DNA of 34,715 bases from positions 1 to 34,715 of the forward strand of contig NZ_JAPYPC010000035.1 in NCBI RefSeq assembly GCF_029937855.1, read 5' to 3'. Shown here in pieces: positions 24,701 through 30,862 of this stretch; positions within the stretch are counted from its first letter, which is position 1, and every line of letters starts with the position of its first letter. The notes beneath the pieces were generated by a model. The model saw only the letters and a program-made list of their open reading frames with translations, ran no database searches and was not told the DNA's origin. Source of the stretch: Christiangramia sp. GTDB lineage: Bacteria; Bacteroidota; Bacteroidia; Flavobacteriales; Flavobacteriaceae. A program made the position numbers and the translations under genes.

Positions 24701-25426
24701 AATAACTGAATCAAAATCCTTTACCTGGTAATATTCGGGAACATCTGCAGCCTTAGGCGCAAATTGTTCTACTCTTGGGCCTTTTACAAAAGCAACGTTA
24801 TCTTTATAAGCCGAAACAATATCATTAGGATTTTCTTCCGAAGTTTTTCTAATCATTTTAAAGAGAGAAGAGGATTTCTCCTCTCCATCAATGACAAAAG
24901 TTCCGTTGAAGATCTTGTGGCGGCAATGTTCAGAATTCACCTGGGAAAATCCGAAAACTTCAGAATCGGTTAGTTTTCTTCCAATTTTATCTGCTAAACC
25001 CTGTAAATAAGCTACTTCTTCAATATTTAACGCCAATCCTTCCTGCTGGTTGAAAGCTGCAATATCTTCCACCTCAATAATCGGAGCGGGATTAATATGA
25101 ATATCAAAAATATCCTGATCTAAGCTCTCATATTTTTGAGAAAGCATAGGATCGAAATCGGTAAAATTTTTATCAACTCTTAAGAATTCTTCAATTCTAA
25201 TCAAGCCATGAATCCCCATATTCTGAGTAATTTCAACGGCATTGGTACTCCAGGGAGTGATCATGGCGGCACGGGGACCAACAAAAAAATCTGCAAGTGC
25301 AGATTTATGTATTTGTTGCGTATTTCCGAAAAGCCAGTTGAGTTTAGAAATTTCCTGGGCTGAAAGTTGTGAGTGTGTTTCCACAGCAAAAACCTTGGTA
25401 GTTTGGTTTCCGAAGAAAAGGATCAT
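21761..25426 (-). CDS. purL: Phosphoribosylformylglycinamidine synthase (single-chain, large form)
   Basis: 1,221 residues, the large single-chain form that combines PurL and PurQ activities. Order: N-terminal FGAR-AT linker domain (to about 160, with SQVNSEHCRHKIFNG), two AIRS-type synthetase halves (ETHNFPTTVEPFNGAATGSGG; GGAAVSS; later PTGKDSLSMKQKY) and a C-terminal glutamine amidotransferase. The last has nucleophile Cys at about 1069 (LGVCNGCQL), the WAAHGEGKF loop and the His/Glu pair in PHLER (about 1182-1184). It converts FGAR, glutamine and ATP to FGAM in de novo purine synthesis. It is transcribed alone; a perfect -7 box lies about 35 bp upstream of the start. Confidence 0.96.
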   Translation of the reverse strand: MILFFGNQTTKVFAVETHSQLSAQEISKLNWLFGNTQQIHKSALADFFVGPRAAMITPWSTNAVEITQNMGIHGLIRIEEFLRVDKNFTDFDPMLSQKYESLDQDIFDIHINPAPIIEVEDIAAFNQQEGLALNIEEVAYLQGLADKIGRKLTDSEVFGFSQVNSEHCRHKIFNGTFVIDGEEKSSSLFKMIRKTSEENPNDIVSAYKDNVAFVKGPRVEQFAPKAADVPEYYQVKDFDSVISLKAETHNFPTTVEPFNGAATGSGGEIRDRLAGGKGSLPLAGTAVYMTSYSRLDKDRKWENGMKERDWLYQTPMDILIKASNGASDFGNKFGQPLISGSVLTFEHSEHERSLGYDKVIMLAGGIGYGKKEQALKDVPNKGDKIVVLGGENYRIGMGGAAVSSADTGEFSSGIELNAIQRSNPEMQKRAANAVRGMVESDENPIVSIHDHGAGGHLNCLSELVEEKGGKIDLDSLPIGDPTLSAKEIIGNESQERMGLIIGEAEIAKLKRVADRERSPIYEVGDVTGDHRFTFEGEKSGQKPMDLELSDMFGSSPKTIMTDKTIQRNYEEVVYQTSKVHEYLNQVLQLEAVACKDWLTNKADRCVSGRVAKQQTAGPIQLPLNNCGVMALDYKGKEGVATSIGHSPISALVDPVAGSKNSIAESLSNIVWAPLEKGLKSISLSANWMWPCNNEGEDARLYDAVEAVSNFAINLGINVPTGKDSLSMKQKYKDREVLSPGTVIISAAGHCDDITKVVEPVLQKEGGDIYYINLSQDKFKLGGSSFAQILNKVGNEVPTIQNDKKFAKTFDAIQELIKKDLILAGHDIASGGLITTLLEMCFADVNLGANLDLSALNEKDIIKLLFNENCGIVFQSKNNSVEEFLKNKNIEFFKIGKVTEGNELRIKNSGVDLSFNIPELRDTWYKTSFLLDEQQSGIDKATERFHNYKEQPLEFKFPEHFTGKLPELDSGKPRIKAAIIREKGSNSEREMARAMYLAGFNVKDVHMTDLISGRENLEDIRFIATVGGFSNSDVLGSAKGWAGAFLYNEKAKNALDNFFAKEDTLSLGVCNGCQLFIELGLINPEHEQKPKMLHNESHKFECNFTSVEIQENNSVMLSSLAGSTLGIWAAHGEGKFSFPYEEEKYNIVGKYAYEGYPANPNGSHYNTAVLTDDTGRHLVMMPHLERSTFQWNWANYPKGRKDEISPWLEAFVNARKWLENKE

Positions 25427-25457
25427 TTGGGTTGTGTTTGTGTTGTTTTTGAAGGCA

Positions 25458-25465
25458 CAAATTTA
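25458..25465 (-). promoter_or_regulatory. -7 promoter box of purL
   Basis: Minus-strand TAAATTTG matches TAnnTTTG exactly, 32 bp upstream of the purL ATG. No good -33 TTTG is seen at the expected distance. I see no purine riboswitch fold in the 140-bp intergenic region. Confidence 0.45.
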
Positions 25466-25567
25466 TGATTTTTTATCGGGTAGATTAAATATTTTAAGAA
25501 AGTTAAGGCTATTAATTTTTGAAAATAGAAGTATCTTAAGTTCATCAATCAAAACAACCATTAGAAT

Positions 25568-26125
25568 ATGAAATATGCTATGATAATGATCGTGGGGCTT
25601 TTGTCTTTTTTCTCTACCAATTCATGTTCTATAGAGGGGGAGGAGAATGATGAGACAATGGTGAATATGCAAATTAACCATTTTAAGCAAACCGCATTTG
25701 GAGTTGAACCGCAGTTAGTACTTTTAGTAAAGGAAGGCGATGAAATAGAAGGAGGGGAGTGGAATTATTTTTATGATGACATTGATGGTTTTGAATTTAA
25801 ACCTGGTTATTTATATGACATTATGGTTTCTAAAGAGAGAATTGAGAATCCACCTGCAGATGCTAGTTCTTTTAAATATAAGCTAGAAAAAATAATTTCT
25901 AAAGAAGCGGTAGGCAGTGACGAAACATTTGACATTAGGTTGAAATGGGGAGGTCATAATTTTGTAAAGGTCACAGATGATCATATTTCTCTTATGAATG
26001 AATCACGTATTAATTGTGGTGATCTGTGTGATGATCTTATACAGCAATTGGACACGAGAGAAGAAATATCGGGAACTTTTTCGCATGGGCCTAACAGCGA
26101 ATTAAGGTTTATTGAGCTTCAATAG
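25568..26125 (+). CDS. DUF4377 domain lipoprotein
   Basis: 185 residues. The N-terminus is a hydrophobic signal ending in a lipobox-like STNSC with Cys20, so it is probably an envelope lipoprotein. Residues about 60-115 carry the DUF4377 pattern: W-x-x-FYDDIDGFEFKPGYLYDIMV, with KERIENPPADASSFKYKLEKI directly after (key residues GF, PGY, NPPAD, S-Y-L). The C-terminal third is less familiar, with a Cys pair in INCGDLCDD. The domain occurs in secreted META/heat-shock-like proteins of unknown function. It is divergent from purL and converges with the rRNA methyltransferase gene 22 bp away; no operon partner. Confidence 0.8.
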   Translation: MKYAMIMIVGLLSFFSTNSCSIEGEENDETMVNMQINHFKQTAFGVEPQLVLLVKEGDEIEGGEWNYFYDDIDGFEFKPGYLYDIMVSKERIENPPADASSFKYKLEKIISKEAVGSDETFDIRLKWGGHNFVKVTDDHISLMNESRINCGDLCDDLIQQLDTREEISGTFSHGPNSELRFIELQ

Positions 26126-26147
26126 AAAAATCGCTATGTAGCCTGTA

Positions 26148-27359
26148 TTAATCTTTTTGCAGCAGCGCCATATAGAATCCGTCATAACCACTTTCATGAG
26201 ATAGAATTTTTTTCTCTCTAAGCAATTTAAAACTCTTGCCGGTCTCAGTTTTTAAAAATTTCTGAATTTGCTTATCATTTTCTGATGGTAAAATGGAACA
26301 GGTGGCATAAACTAGTTTCCCTCCTTTTTTGACAATCCTTGAATACTTTTCTAAAATTTCAAGCTGTGTATTTCTAATCTTTTCCAGAAAGTCTGGTTGT
26401 AATTTCCATTTAGCATCAGGATTTCGGCTTAATACTCCCAGCCCACTACAAGGGGCATCAATTAGAACCCTATCGGCAGAATCGTAAAGTTTTTTGATCA
26501 CTTTTGTAGAGTCAATACTCCTAGTCTCCACATTGTGTGCTCCAGCCCGTTTTGCCCTACGCTTTAATTCCTTTAATTTATTGCCGTAGATATCCAATGC
26601 GATAATCTGGCCTTTATTTTCCATTAATGCGGCAATATGCAGGGTTTTACCTCCCGCACCGGCACAGGTATCTACTACCCGCATCCCAGGCTGAACATCC
26701 AGAAATTCAGCTACACGTTGTGAGCTGGCATCCTGAACTTCAAAAAAACCTTTTTGAAAAGCATCGGTTCTAAATATATTAGCACGTACTTTTAATTCCA
26801 GTGCCTCCGGATAATTCCGAAGATTTGATGTTTCAATTCCTTCTTCCCTGAGTTTGGAAGCCAATTCCTCAGGATTAGTTTTAAGTTTGTTAGCTCTTAT
26901 AACTACCGGAGCCTGTTCATTAAGGGCATGAAGTTCTTTGGTCCATATTTTTTCTCCCAGTTCCTTTTCACCAATTTCGTCCATCCAGTCTGGAACAGAT
27001 TCCCTGAATTTTCTAATTCGGCTTAATTCATCAAATTTTCCTTTGATGCGCCTTTCCGGAGTTCCGGAAAATTGCGGCCAATCTGGCAACTTTATACCTT
27101 TGAGCACACACCATACAGCGAAAATCCTAAAAAGGTCTTCTCTTTTGAAAGGTTCTTTCACTTCAGCTATTTCGGCATACAATCTCTTCCACCGAACGAT
27201 ATCATAAGTGGTTTCCGCTATAAAACTACGATCGCGAGAGCCCCATCTTTTGTCTCTTTTCAGTGTCTTTTCAATAACCTTATCGGCATAATTTCCATCA
27301 TTAAAAATTTCGGCTAAAGCATCAACGGTTGCAAAAACAAGATTCCTGTGTAGGCGCAT
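26148..27359 (-). CDS. RsmB/NOP2-family RNA (cytosine-C5) methyltransferase
   Basis: 403 residues. The N-terminal part (about 1-145) is a helical NusB-like region, then a PUA-like/N1 segment. The Rossmann methyltransferase fold follows: SAM motif I VVDTCAGAGGKTLHIA (228-243), motif II acidic end ALDIYGNKL, motif IV DAPCSG with Cys304 and motif VI YATCS with Cys354. These two cysteines are the product-release and catalytic residues of this family. The likely target is a cytosine in 16S rRNA, as for RsmB/RsmF, but the exact base cannot be read. Minus-strand TAACTTTG at 27378-27385 is a perfect -7 box about 19 bp upstream of the start. Confidence 0.93.
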   Translation of the reverse strand: MRLHRNLVFATVDALAEIFNDGNYADKVIEKTLKRDKRWGSRDRSFIAETTYDIVRWKRLYAEIAEVKEPFKREDLFRIFAVWCVLKGIKLPDWPQFSGTPERRIKGKFDELSRIRKFRESVPDWMDEIGEKELGEKIWTKELHALNEQAPVVIRANKLKTNPEELASKLREEGIETSNLRNYPEALELKVRANIFRTDAFQKGFFEVQDASSQRVAEFLDVQPGMRVVDTCAGAGGKTLHIAALMENKGQIIALDIYGNKLKELKRRAKRAGAHNVETRSIDSTKVIKKLYDSADRVLIDAPCSGLGVLSRNPDAKWKLQPDFLEKIRNTQLEILEKYSRIVKKGGKLVYATCSILPSENDKQIQKFLKTETGKSFKLLREKKILSHESGYDGFYMALLQKD

Positions 27360-27377
27360 AAATATTCTTTAAAGCGG

Positions 27378-27385
27378 CAAAGTTA
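27378..27385 (-). promoter_or_regulatory. -7 promoter box of the RNA methyltransferase gene
   Basis: Minus-strand TAACTTTG, an exact TAnnTTTG match, the same octamer as the marR box. Confidence 0.45.
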
Positions 27386-27408
27386 CGGTTTTTTGGATCG
27401 GAATAATT

Positions 27409-27416
27409 TATATTTG
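27409..27416 (+). promoter_or_regulatory. -7 promoter box of the lipoprotein-type BNR gene
   Basis: TATATTTG matches TAnnTTTG exactly, 15 bp upstream of the chosen ATG at 27432. This also argues against the upstream in-frame start at 27393. The nearest TTTG (27392-27395) is too close to be an ideal -33 box. Confidence 0.5.
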
Positions 27417-27431
27417 ATTCAAATTCCAACC

Positions 27432-28496
27432 ATGAGAAAAATTAGTTTTTTATTGATTTTACTTGCCTTCGGCTGTAAAGATGCTTCTAAAGAAAATGAT
27501 AAAGATGCTGTTGAGAAGGCTCCTCAATTTTTTGATTCTGTTGAAACTGAAGTAATCCTCGAAGATGATTCTTTAAGTGTACGGGCAATCGAGGTGATAG
27601 GGCAGAATCTAGCCTTCGCCGGTAATAAAGCAACTTATGGATTATATGATTCAGCAAATAATAGCTGGAAAACCAATCTTCAGAAATTTGATAGCATAAT
27701 TCCTGAATACAGGGCAGTCGCCAGTACTTCAAATGACTTTTTTATGCTAAGTGTGGGAAACCCAGCCCTGCTTTATAAAACAGGAAATTCAGGAAACATG
27801 GAGCTGGTTTATAAAGAAGAAAATGAAAAGGTATTCTATGATGCTTTGGCCTTTTGGAATGATAAGGAGGGAATCGCCATTGGAGATCCAACGGAAGCTT
27901 GTATTTCTATTATTATTACCCGAAACGGGGGTGAAAGTTGGAGGAAACTGGATTGCAAAAATTTACCTGAAGCTGCAGAAGGAGAAGCCGCTTTTGCCGC
28001 CAGCAATTCCAATATAGCTATTGAGGGCAATAATACCTGGATCTTGACAGGAGGTATGAAGTCCCGGATTCTTTATTCTCCTGATAAAGGAAAATCGTGG
28101 GAGGTATTTGAAACACCTCTTTTGCAGGGCAAACCAACCACCGGAGGTTATTCCATGGATTTTTATGATGATAAAAACGGCGTTATAATAGGAGGTGATT
28201 ATACCAACCCGGAAGGAAATACAGCAAATAAAGTTGTAACTAAGGACGGCGGAAAAACCTGGGAATTACTAGCAGAAGGAGAGGAGCCGGGTTATAAAAG
28301 CAGCGTGAGATATGTTCCGAATTCTAAAGCGAAACAATTAGTTGCCACCGGATTTACAGGGATTCATTATAGCAAAGATGCCGGACAATCCTGGGAAAAA
28401 TTATCTGATGAAGGCTTCTATTCCTTGAGGTTTGTAAACGATACGCTGGCATATGCAGCAGGAAAAGGTAGAATTGCGAAATTAATATTCCGTTAA
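27432..28496 (+). CDS. Secreted BNR/Ycf48-like beta-propeller protein, probable lipoprotein
   Basis: 354 residues from the ATG at 27432 (MRKISFLLILLAFGC). The hydrophobic leader ends at Cys15, consistent with lipoprotein anchoring. Four Asp-box motifs are spaced along the chain: TRNGGESW, SPDKGKSW, TKDGGKTW and SKDAGQSW. This pattern fits a single six- or seven-bladed propeller like Ycf48/HCF136 or plant 'photosystem assembly'-type proteins, often annotated in flavobacteria as oxidoreductases without evidence. No catalytic residues are identifiable. The likely location is the periplasm or outer membrane and the role unknown. It is divergent from the RNA methyltransferase; a hairpin follows the stop. 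Confidence 0.85.
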   Translation: MRKISFLLILLAFGCKDASKENDKDAVEKAPQFFDSVETEVILEDDSLSVRAIEVIGQNLAFAGNKATYGLYDSANNSWKTNLQKFDSIIPEYRAVASTSNDFFMLSVGNPALLYKTGNSGNMELVYKEENEKVFYDALAFWNDKEGIAIGDPTEACISIIITRNGGESWRKLDCKNLPEAAEGEAAFAASNSNIAIEGNNTWILTGGMKSRILYSPDKGKSWEVFETPLLQGKPTTGGYSMDFYDDKNGVIIGGDYTNPEGNTANKVVTKDGGKTWELLAEGEEPGYKSSVRYVPNSKAKQLVATGFTGIHYSKDAGQSWEKLSDEGFYSLRFVNDTLAYAAGKGRIAKLIFR

Positions 28497-28503
28497 AAAG
28501 AAA

Positions 28504-28534
28504 TAATCCGACAGATAAATAATCTGCCGGATTA
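28504..28534 (-). terminator. Hairpin between convergent genes, likely terminator of the sigma operon
   Basis: TAATCCG(A)CAGAT (28504-28516) / ATCTG(C)CGGATTA (28522-28534), 12 paired bases with one mismatch and a 5-nt loop. The minus strand continues ATTTCTTTTT, fitting termination of the sigma operon. The plus-strand side lacks a T run. Confidence 0.55.
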
Positions 28535-28575
28535 TAACTACTAACTAACCAAAAAACTAACTATGAAACGTTCTA

Positions 28576-29025
28576 CTATTCACTGCTATCCTTGCGATCG
28601 CGTTTTGAACGGTATTCTTTTATAAGCTTTTTATGGAATTCATCTTCCAGCTTATGTAATTTAATAATATCTTTTGCTGAAATGATCTGTTTCAGCTCTC
28701 TGAACAATTGTTTCTTAATTTTATATTCTTCGCTTTCAACCGTTAGAAATTCATCAAGTAGATCATTTGCTTTGGCTTCATTGATGCATTCTATATTTTC
28801 AAACTCTATATGCTCCCTTTTATGGAGTTCTCTTCTTTTTGTTTCATATTCGTTATAGATGGGCCAGAATTTTTCAGCGAGCTTATCGTTTAAATTCAGT
28901 TCCTGGGTAAAGAATGCCACCTTCAGAGCCTTTATTCGTTCCCTTTGGGCGTCTTTATCTTCTTTCTGACTCATCATATTAGAGCTGAAAAGAATGACAA
29001 ATAATATTAAAACAATTTTCTTCAT
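28576..29025 (-). CDS. Secreted helical protein, flavobacterial 'sensor of ECF sigma factor' type
   Basis: 149 residues with a signal peptide (MKKIVLILFVILFSSNMMSQ). The mature part is almost all helical and highly charged, with LNLNDKLAEKFWPIYNEYETKRRELHKR near residues 44-71 (FWPIYNEYE is the recognisable core). This resembles the LTxxQ/Spy-CpxP helical proteins of the periplasm. It is the third gene of the unit sigma factor, membrane protein, secreted helical protein, an order seen repeatedly in flavobacteria. It starts 3 bp after the preceding gene's stop. A role in sensing envelope stress for the sigma factor is inferred from context and is not shown by the sequence. Confidence 0.75.
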   Translation of the reverse strand: MKKIVLILFVILFSSNMMSQKEDKDAQRERIKALKVAFFTQELNLNDKLAEKFWPIYNEYETKRRELHKREHIEFENIECINEAKANDLLDEFLTVESEEYKIKKQLFRELKQIISAKDIIKLHKLEDEFHKKLIKEYRSKRDRKDSSE

Positions 29026-29028
29026 AGT

Positions 29029-29562
29029 TTATTCCAAAATATAAGTAGGATCTTCAATGTTTTCATCAATATAATCAAACACAGCATCTGAATTTATCGC
29101 TGTAAAGTCTGAATCATCAATAAGCTTACCATCTTTAAATATAAAATCTGAAACTTCTACTGGATTTAGTTCCATATAACCCATATCATAACCTTCGTCA
29201 ATGTAGTTTTCCATAGCCGAAAGTTCAATGTTATCCCATCCTATTGGCTGAGTACTTTCAGTATTAAAGAAATTACCAAGCATAAGGATAAAGAGAGCTG
29301 CCACAGCTGCCGCATAATAGAAATACTCCTTTTTAAACAATTTGATCACCTTTGGTCGATCTTTACTTGTCTTAGCGACAATCTTATCTTCCAGGGAATC
29401 AAAATAGCCTTCTGGCACTGAAAAAGCTTTACCTTTAACCGGGATATCCAAATATTTAGAATCTTCCAGGCTATTCATCATCTTTTCGTCAAAGTTTCTG
29501 AAATAATCCTCAGGTACCTTGAAACCAGAATTTTGCGAATATTTAGAGGTATTGTTTTTCAT
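29029..29562 (-). CDS. Single-pass membrane protein, probable anti-sigma factor
   Basis: 177 residues. A cytoplasmic N-terminal part of about 95 residues carries an internal duplication, GFKVPEDYFRNFDEKMM (about 13-29) and AFSVPEGYFDSLEDKIV (about 46-62). A basic stretch and one transmembrane helix follow (YFYYAAAVAALFILMLGNFF, about 86-105), then a very acidic periplasmic tail. It lies 31 bp downstream of the ECF sigma gene and is therefore the best anti-sigma candidate, although it has no recognisable zinc-binding ZAS motif. The F-x-VPE-x-YF repeat is typical of flavobacterial proteins in this position. Confidence 0.75.
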   Translation of the reverse strand: MKNNTSKYSQNSGFKVPEDYFRNFDEKMMNSLEDSKYLDIPVKGKAFSVPEGYFDSLEDKIVAKTSKDRPKVIKLFKKEYFYYAAAVAALFILMLGNFFNTESTQPIGWDNIELSAMENYIDEGYDMGYMELNPVEVSDFIFKDGKLIDDSDFTAINSDAVFDYIDENIEDPTYILE

Positions 29563-29593
29563 TAATTCTATGACTATCTAATTCTCTAATGGT

Positions 29594-30139
29594 TTAATTT
29601 GATTTCAGATATTCTTCGATTTTTTTTGCTGCAATATGATAAGAAGCCTTGAGAGCGCCTTCGCTGGTTTTTAGAATTTCTGACATTTCTCGATATTTTA
29701 GTTCCTCAAAATATTTCATATTAAATACCTGCTGTTGCTTTTCCGGGAGCCTGGCAATAGCTCTTTGTAATTTTAGCTGAATTTCATCCCCTTCAAAATA
29801 TACATCGCTTTCCAGGTTATCAATGATCTGATTTTGTAATTCTTCAGAAGTAATTTGAAGTTTCCTTGACTTTTTATTTAAAAAGCTAATAGCCTCATTC
29901 GTCGCAATACGGTACATCCAGCTATATAATTTACTATCCCCTTTAAATTTACCAATATTTTTATAAACCTTTAAAAAAGTATTCTGTAAGATATCATCGG
30001 TATCATCATGATTTTTTACGATGTTCCTGATGTGCCAATAAAGTCTTTCCTTATATTTTGATATAAGTTCTCTAAAAGCTTCCTGAGAGGAAGAGGCATC
30101 CTGAAGTCGGCTGACGAATTTATCTTCGGAATTTTGCAA
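29594..30139 (-). CDS. ECF-type RNA polymerase sigma factor
   Basis: 181 residues. Sigma region 2 covers about 20-90 (YKERLYWHIRNIVKNHDDTDDILQNTFLKVYKNI region, with the DDILQ -10 recognition/core-binding helix). Region 4 is about 125-178, with LPEKQQQVFNMKYFEELKYREMSEIL and the recognition helix SEGALKASYHIAAKK. No region 3, so it is an ECF member. The start is a TTG at 30139: no ATG is in frame between it and the upstream stop, and the protein aligns naturally from MQNSEDKFV. It heads a three-gene unit with a membrane protein and a secreted helical protein, suggesting envelope-signal response. Confidence 0.92.
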   Translation of the reverse strand: MQNSEDKFVSRLQDASSSQEAFRELISKYKERLYWHIRNIVKNHDDTDDILQNTFLKVYKNIGKFKGDSKLYSWMYRIATNEAISFLNKKSRKLQITSEELQNQIIDNLESDVYFEGDEIQLKLQRAIARLPEKQQQVFNMKYFEELKYREMSEILKTSEGALKASYHIAAKKIEEYLKSN

Positions 30140-30285
30140 AATTGGAGAATTACTGCGATGTAAAGATATTGAAAGCTTTAGGCTTAAAAAATTAATATTT
30201 ATAAATTATAATGAAGGAAAAAGATTACAATTACTACTTTTTTAACCGATAAAAGGTAAAATTAAATGGCAAAAAGCATAATTTT

Positions 30286-30317
30286 TTTGGCTGCTAACTT
30301 TCTTTGACATATATTTG
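30286..30317 (+). promoter_or_regulatory. Strong Bacteroidota-type promoter in a divergent intergenic region
   Basis: TTTG at 30286-30289 (-33 element), a 20-bp spacer, and TATATTTG at 30310-30317, an exact TAnnTTTG -7 box. It is the only promoter in the window where I see both elements. The predicted transcription start is about 30323-30325. Confidence 0.6.
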
Positions 30318-30323
30318 AAATAT

Positions 30324-30447
30324 AAATGATTTGATCTTTTTTTGCCCCTATAAAAAATTGAATTAGATCGCATTATTTCCATTTGCCCCAAAATGGAAAT
30401 AATTTGATAAAAATGGATGATATTTTATATCATCCATTTTTTATTTT
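30324..30447 (+). ncRNA. Candidate small RNA with two perfect hairpins
   Basis: It starts from the promoter at 30286-30317. The first hairpin is ATTATTTCCATTT (30372-30384) / AAATGGAAATAAT (30391-30403), 13 perfect pairs with loop GCCCCA. The second is AAAAATGGATGATAT (30409-30423) / ATATCATCCATTTTT (30427-30441), followed by TTATTTTT, and looks like an intrinsic terminator. The octamer TTTGCCCC occurs twice, once in the unpaired 5' part (30341-30348) and once running into the first loop (30382-30389). No ORF over 20 codons is present. It could instead be a leader/attenuator of the secreted-protein gene at 30493. Not a family I recognise. Confidence 0.5.
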
Positions 30448-30492
30448 TATCCGCTTTCCCTATTTTTAGGTAGTACACTTAAAACTGATATT

Positions 30493-30852
30493 ATGAAATT
30501 TATTAGCACGTTTTCACTTTTGATATTTTTGATTTTATCCCCCACTTTAAGTGCTCAGGAAATCGATGAAGTTAGAGTAGGGGAAGTATTGAAAATAGGA
30601 ATTTCAGATACTTATGAGTACTCTGATGTTAAATTTCCGAAGGCTAATTTTATAATTAAAAAAGGCGAAATAGTAAATTATAAAAAACTGGTAGGAACCC
30701 TCGTGGAGGTTACAGAAGTTAAAACCAATAATAATGGGAATACTGTTGTGATCTTAAGGAAAAAGAACGGTGAGAAATTTTTCGGTAGTTTTCCTGAAAT
30801 AAGAGCAAATTATAAAGAAGCATTAGCATCTGGTGAATTATCCAGAAGTTAA
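30493..30852 (+). CDS. Small secreted protein of unknown function
   Basis: 119 residues with a clear signal peptide (MKFISTFSLLIFLILSPTLSAQ). The mature part of about 97 residues is beta-rich (VGEVLKIG, ANFIIKKGEIVNYKKLVGTLVEVTEV, TVVILRKKNGEKFFGSF), which suggests a small barrel or sandwich. I do not recognise a family. It lies between the candidate small RNA and the convergent ABC exporter gene, whose stop is 10 bp away. TATTTTTA at 30461-30468 is one base from a -7 box and may drive it directly. Signal peptide and codon use support a real gene. Confidence 0.75.
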   Translation: MKFISTFSLLIFLILSPTLSAQEIDEVRVGEVLKIGISDTYEYSDVKFPKANFIIKKGEIVNYKKLVGTLVEVTEVKTNNNGNTVVILRKKNGEKFFGSFPEIRANYKEALASGELSRS

Positions 30853-30862
30853 TTAAATGTAG

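Noticed and set aside
25427-25567. Purine riboswitch upstream of purL
   Set aside because: The predicted leader is only about 25 nt and no conserved aptamer core is visible.
25242-25571. 109-codon plus-strand frame over the purL start
   Set aside because: It is antisense to conserved PurL N-terminal sequence and overlaps the lipoprotein start; judged a shadow.
28563-28625. 20-codon plus-strand ORF preceded by a typical A-rich flavobacterial leader (AACTAACCAAAAAACTAACT)
   Set aside because: The leader is striking, but the ORF is tiny, antisense to the end of the secreted helical protein gene and unlike any known peptide. It may be a relic of a lost gene start; too weak to annotate.
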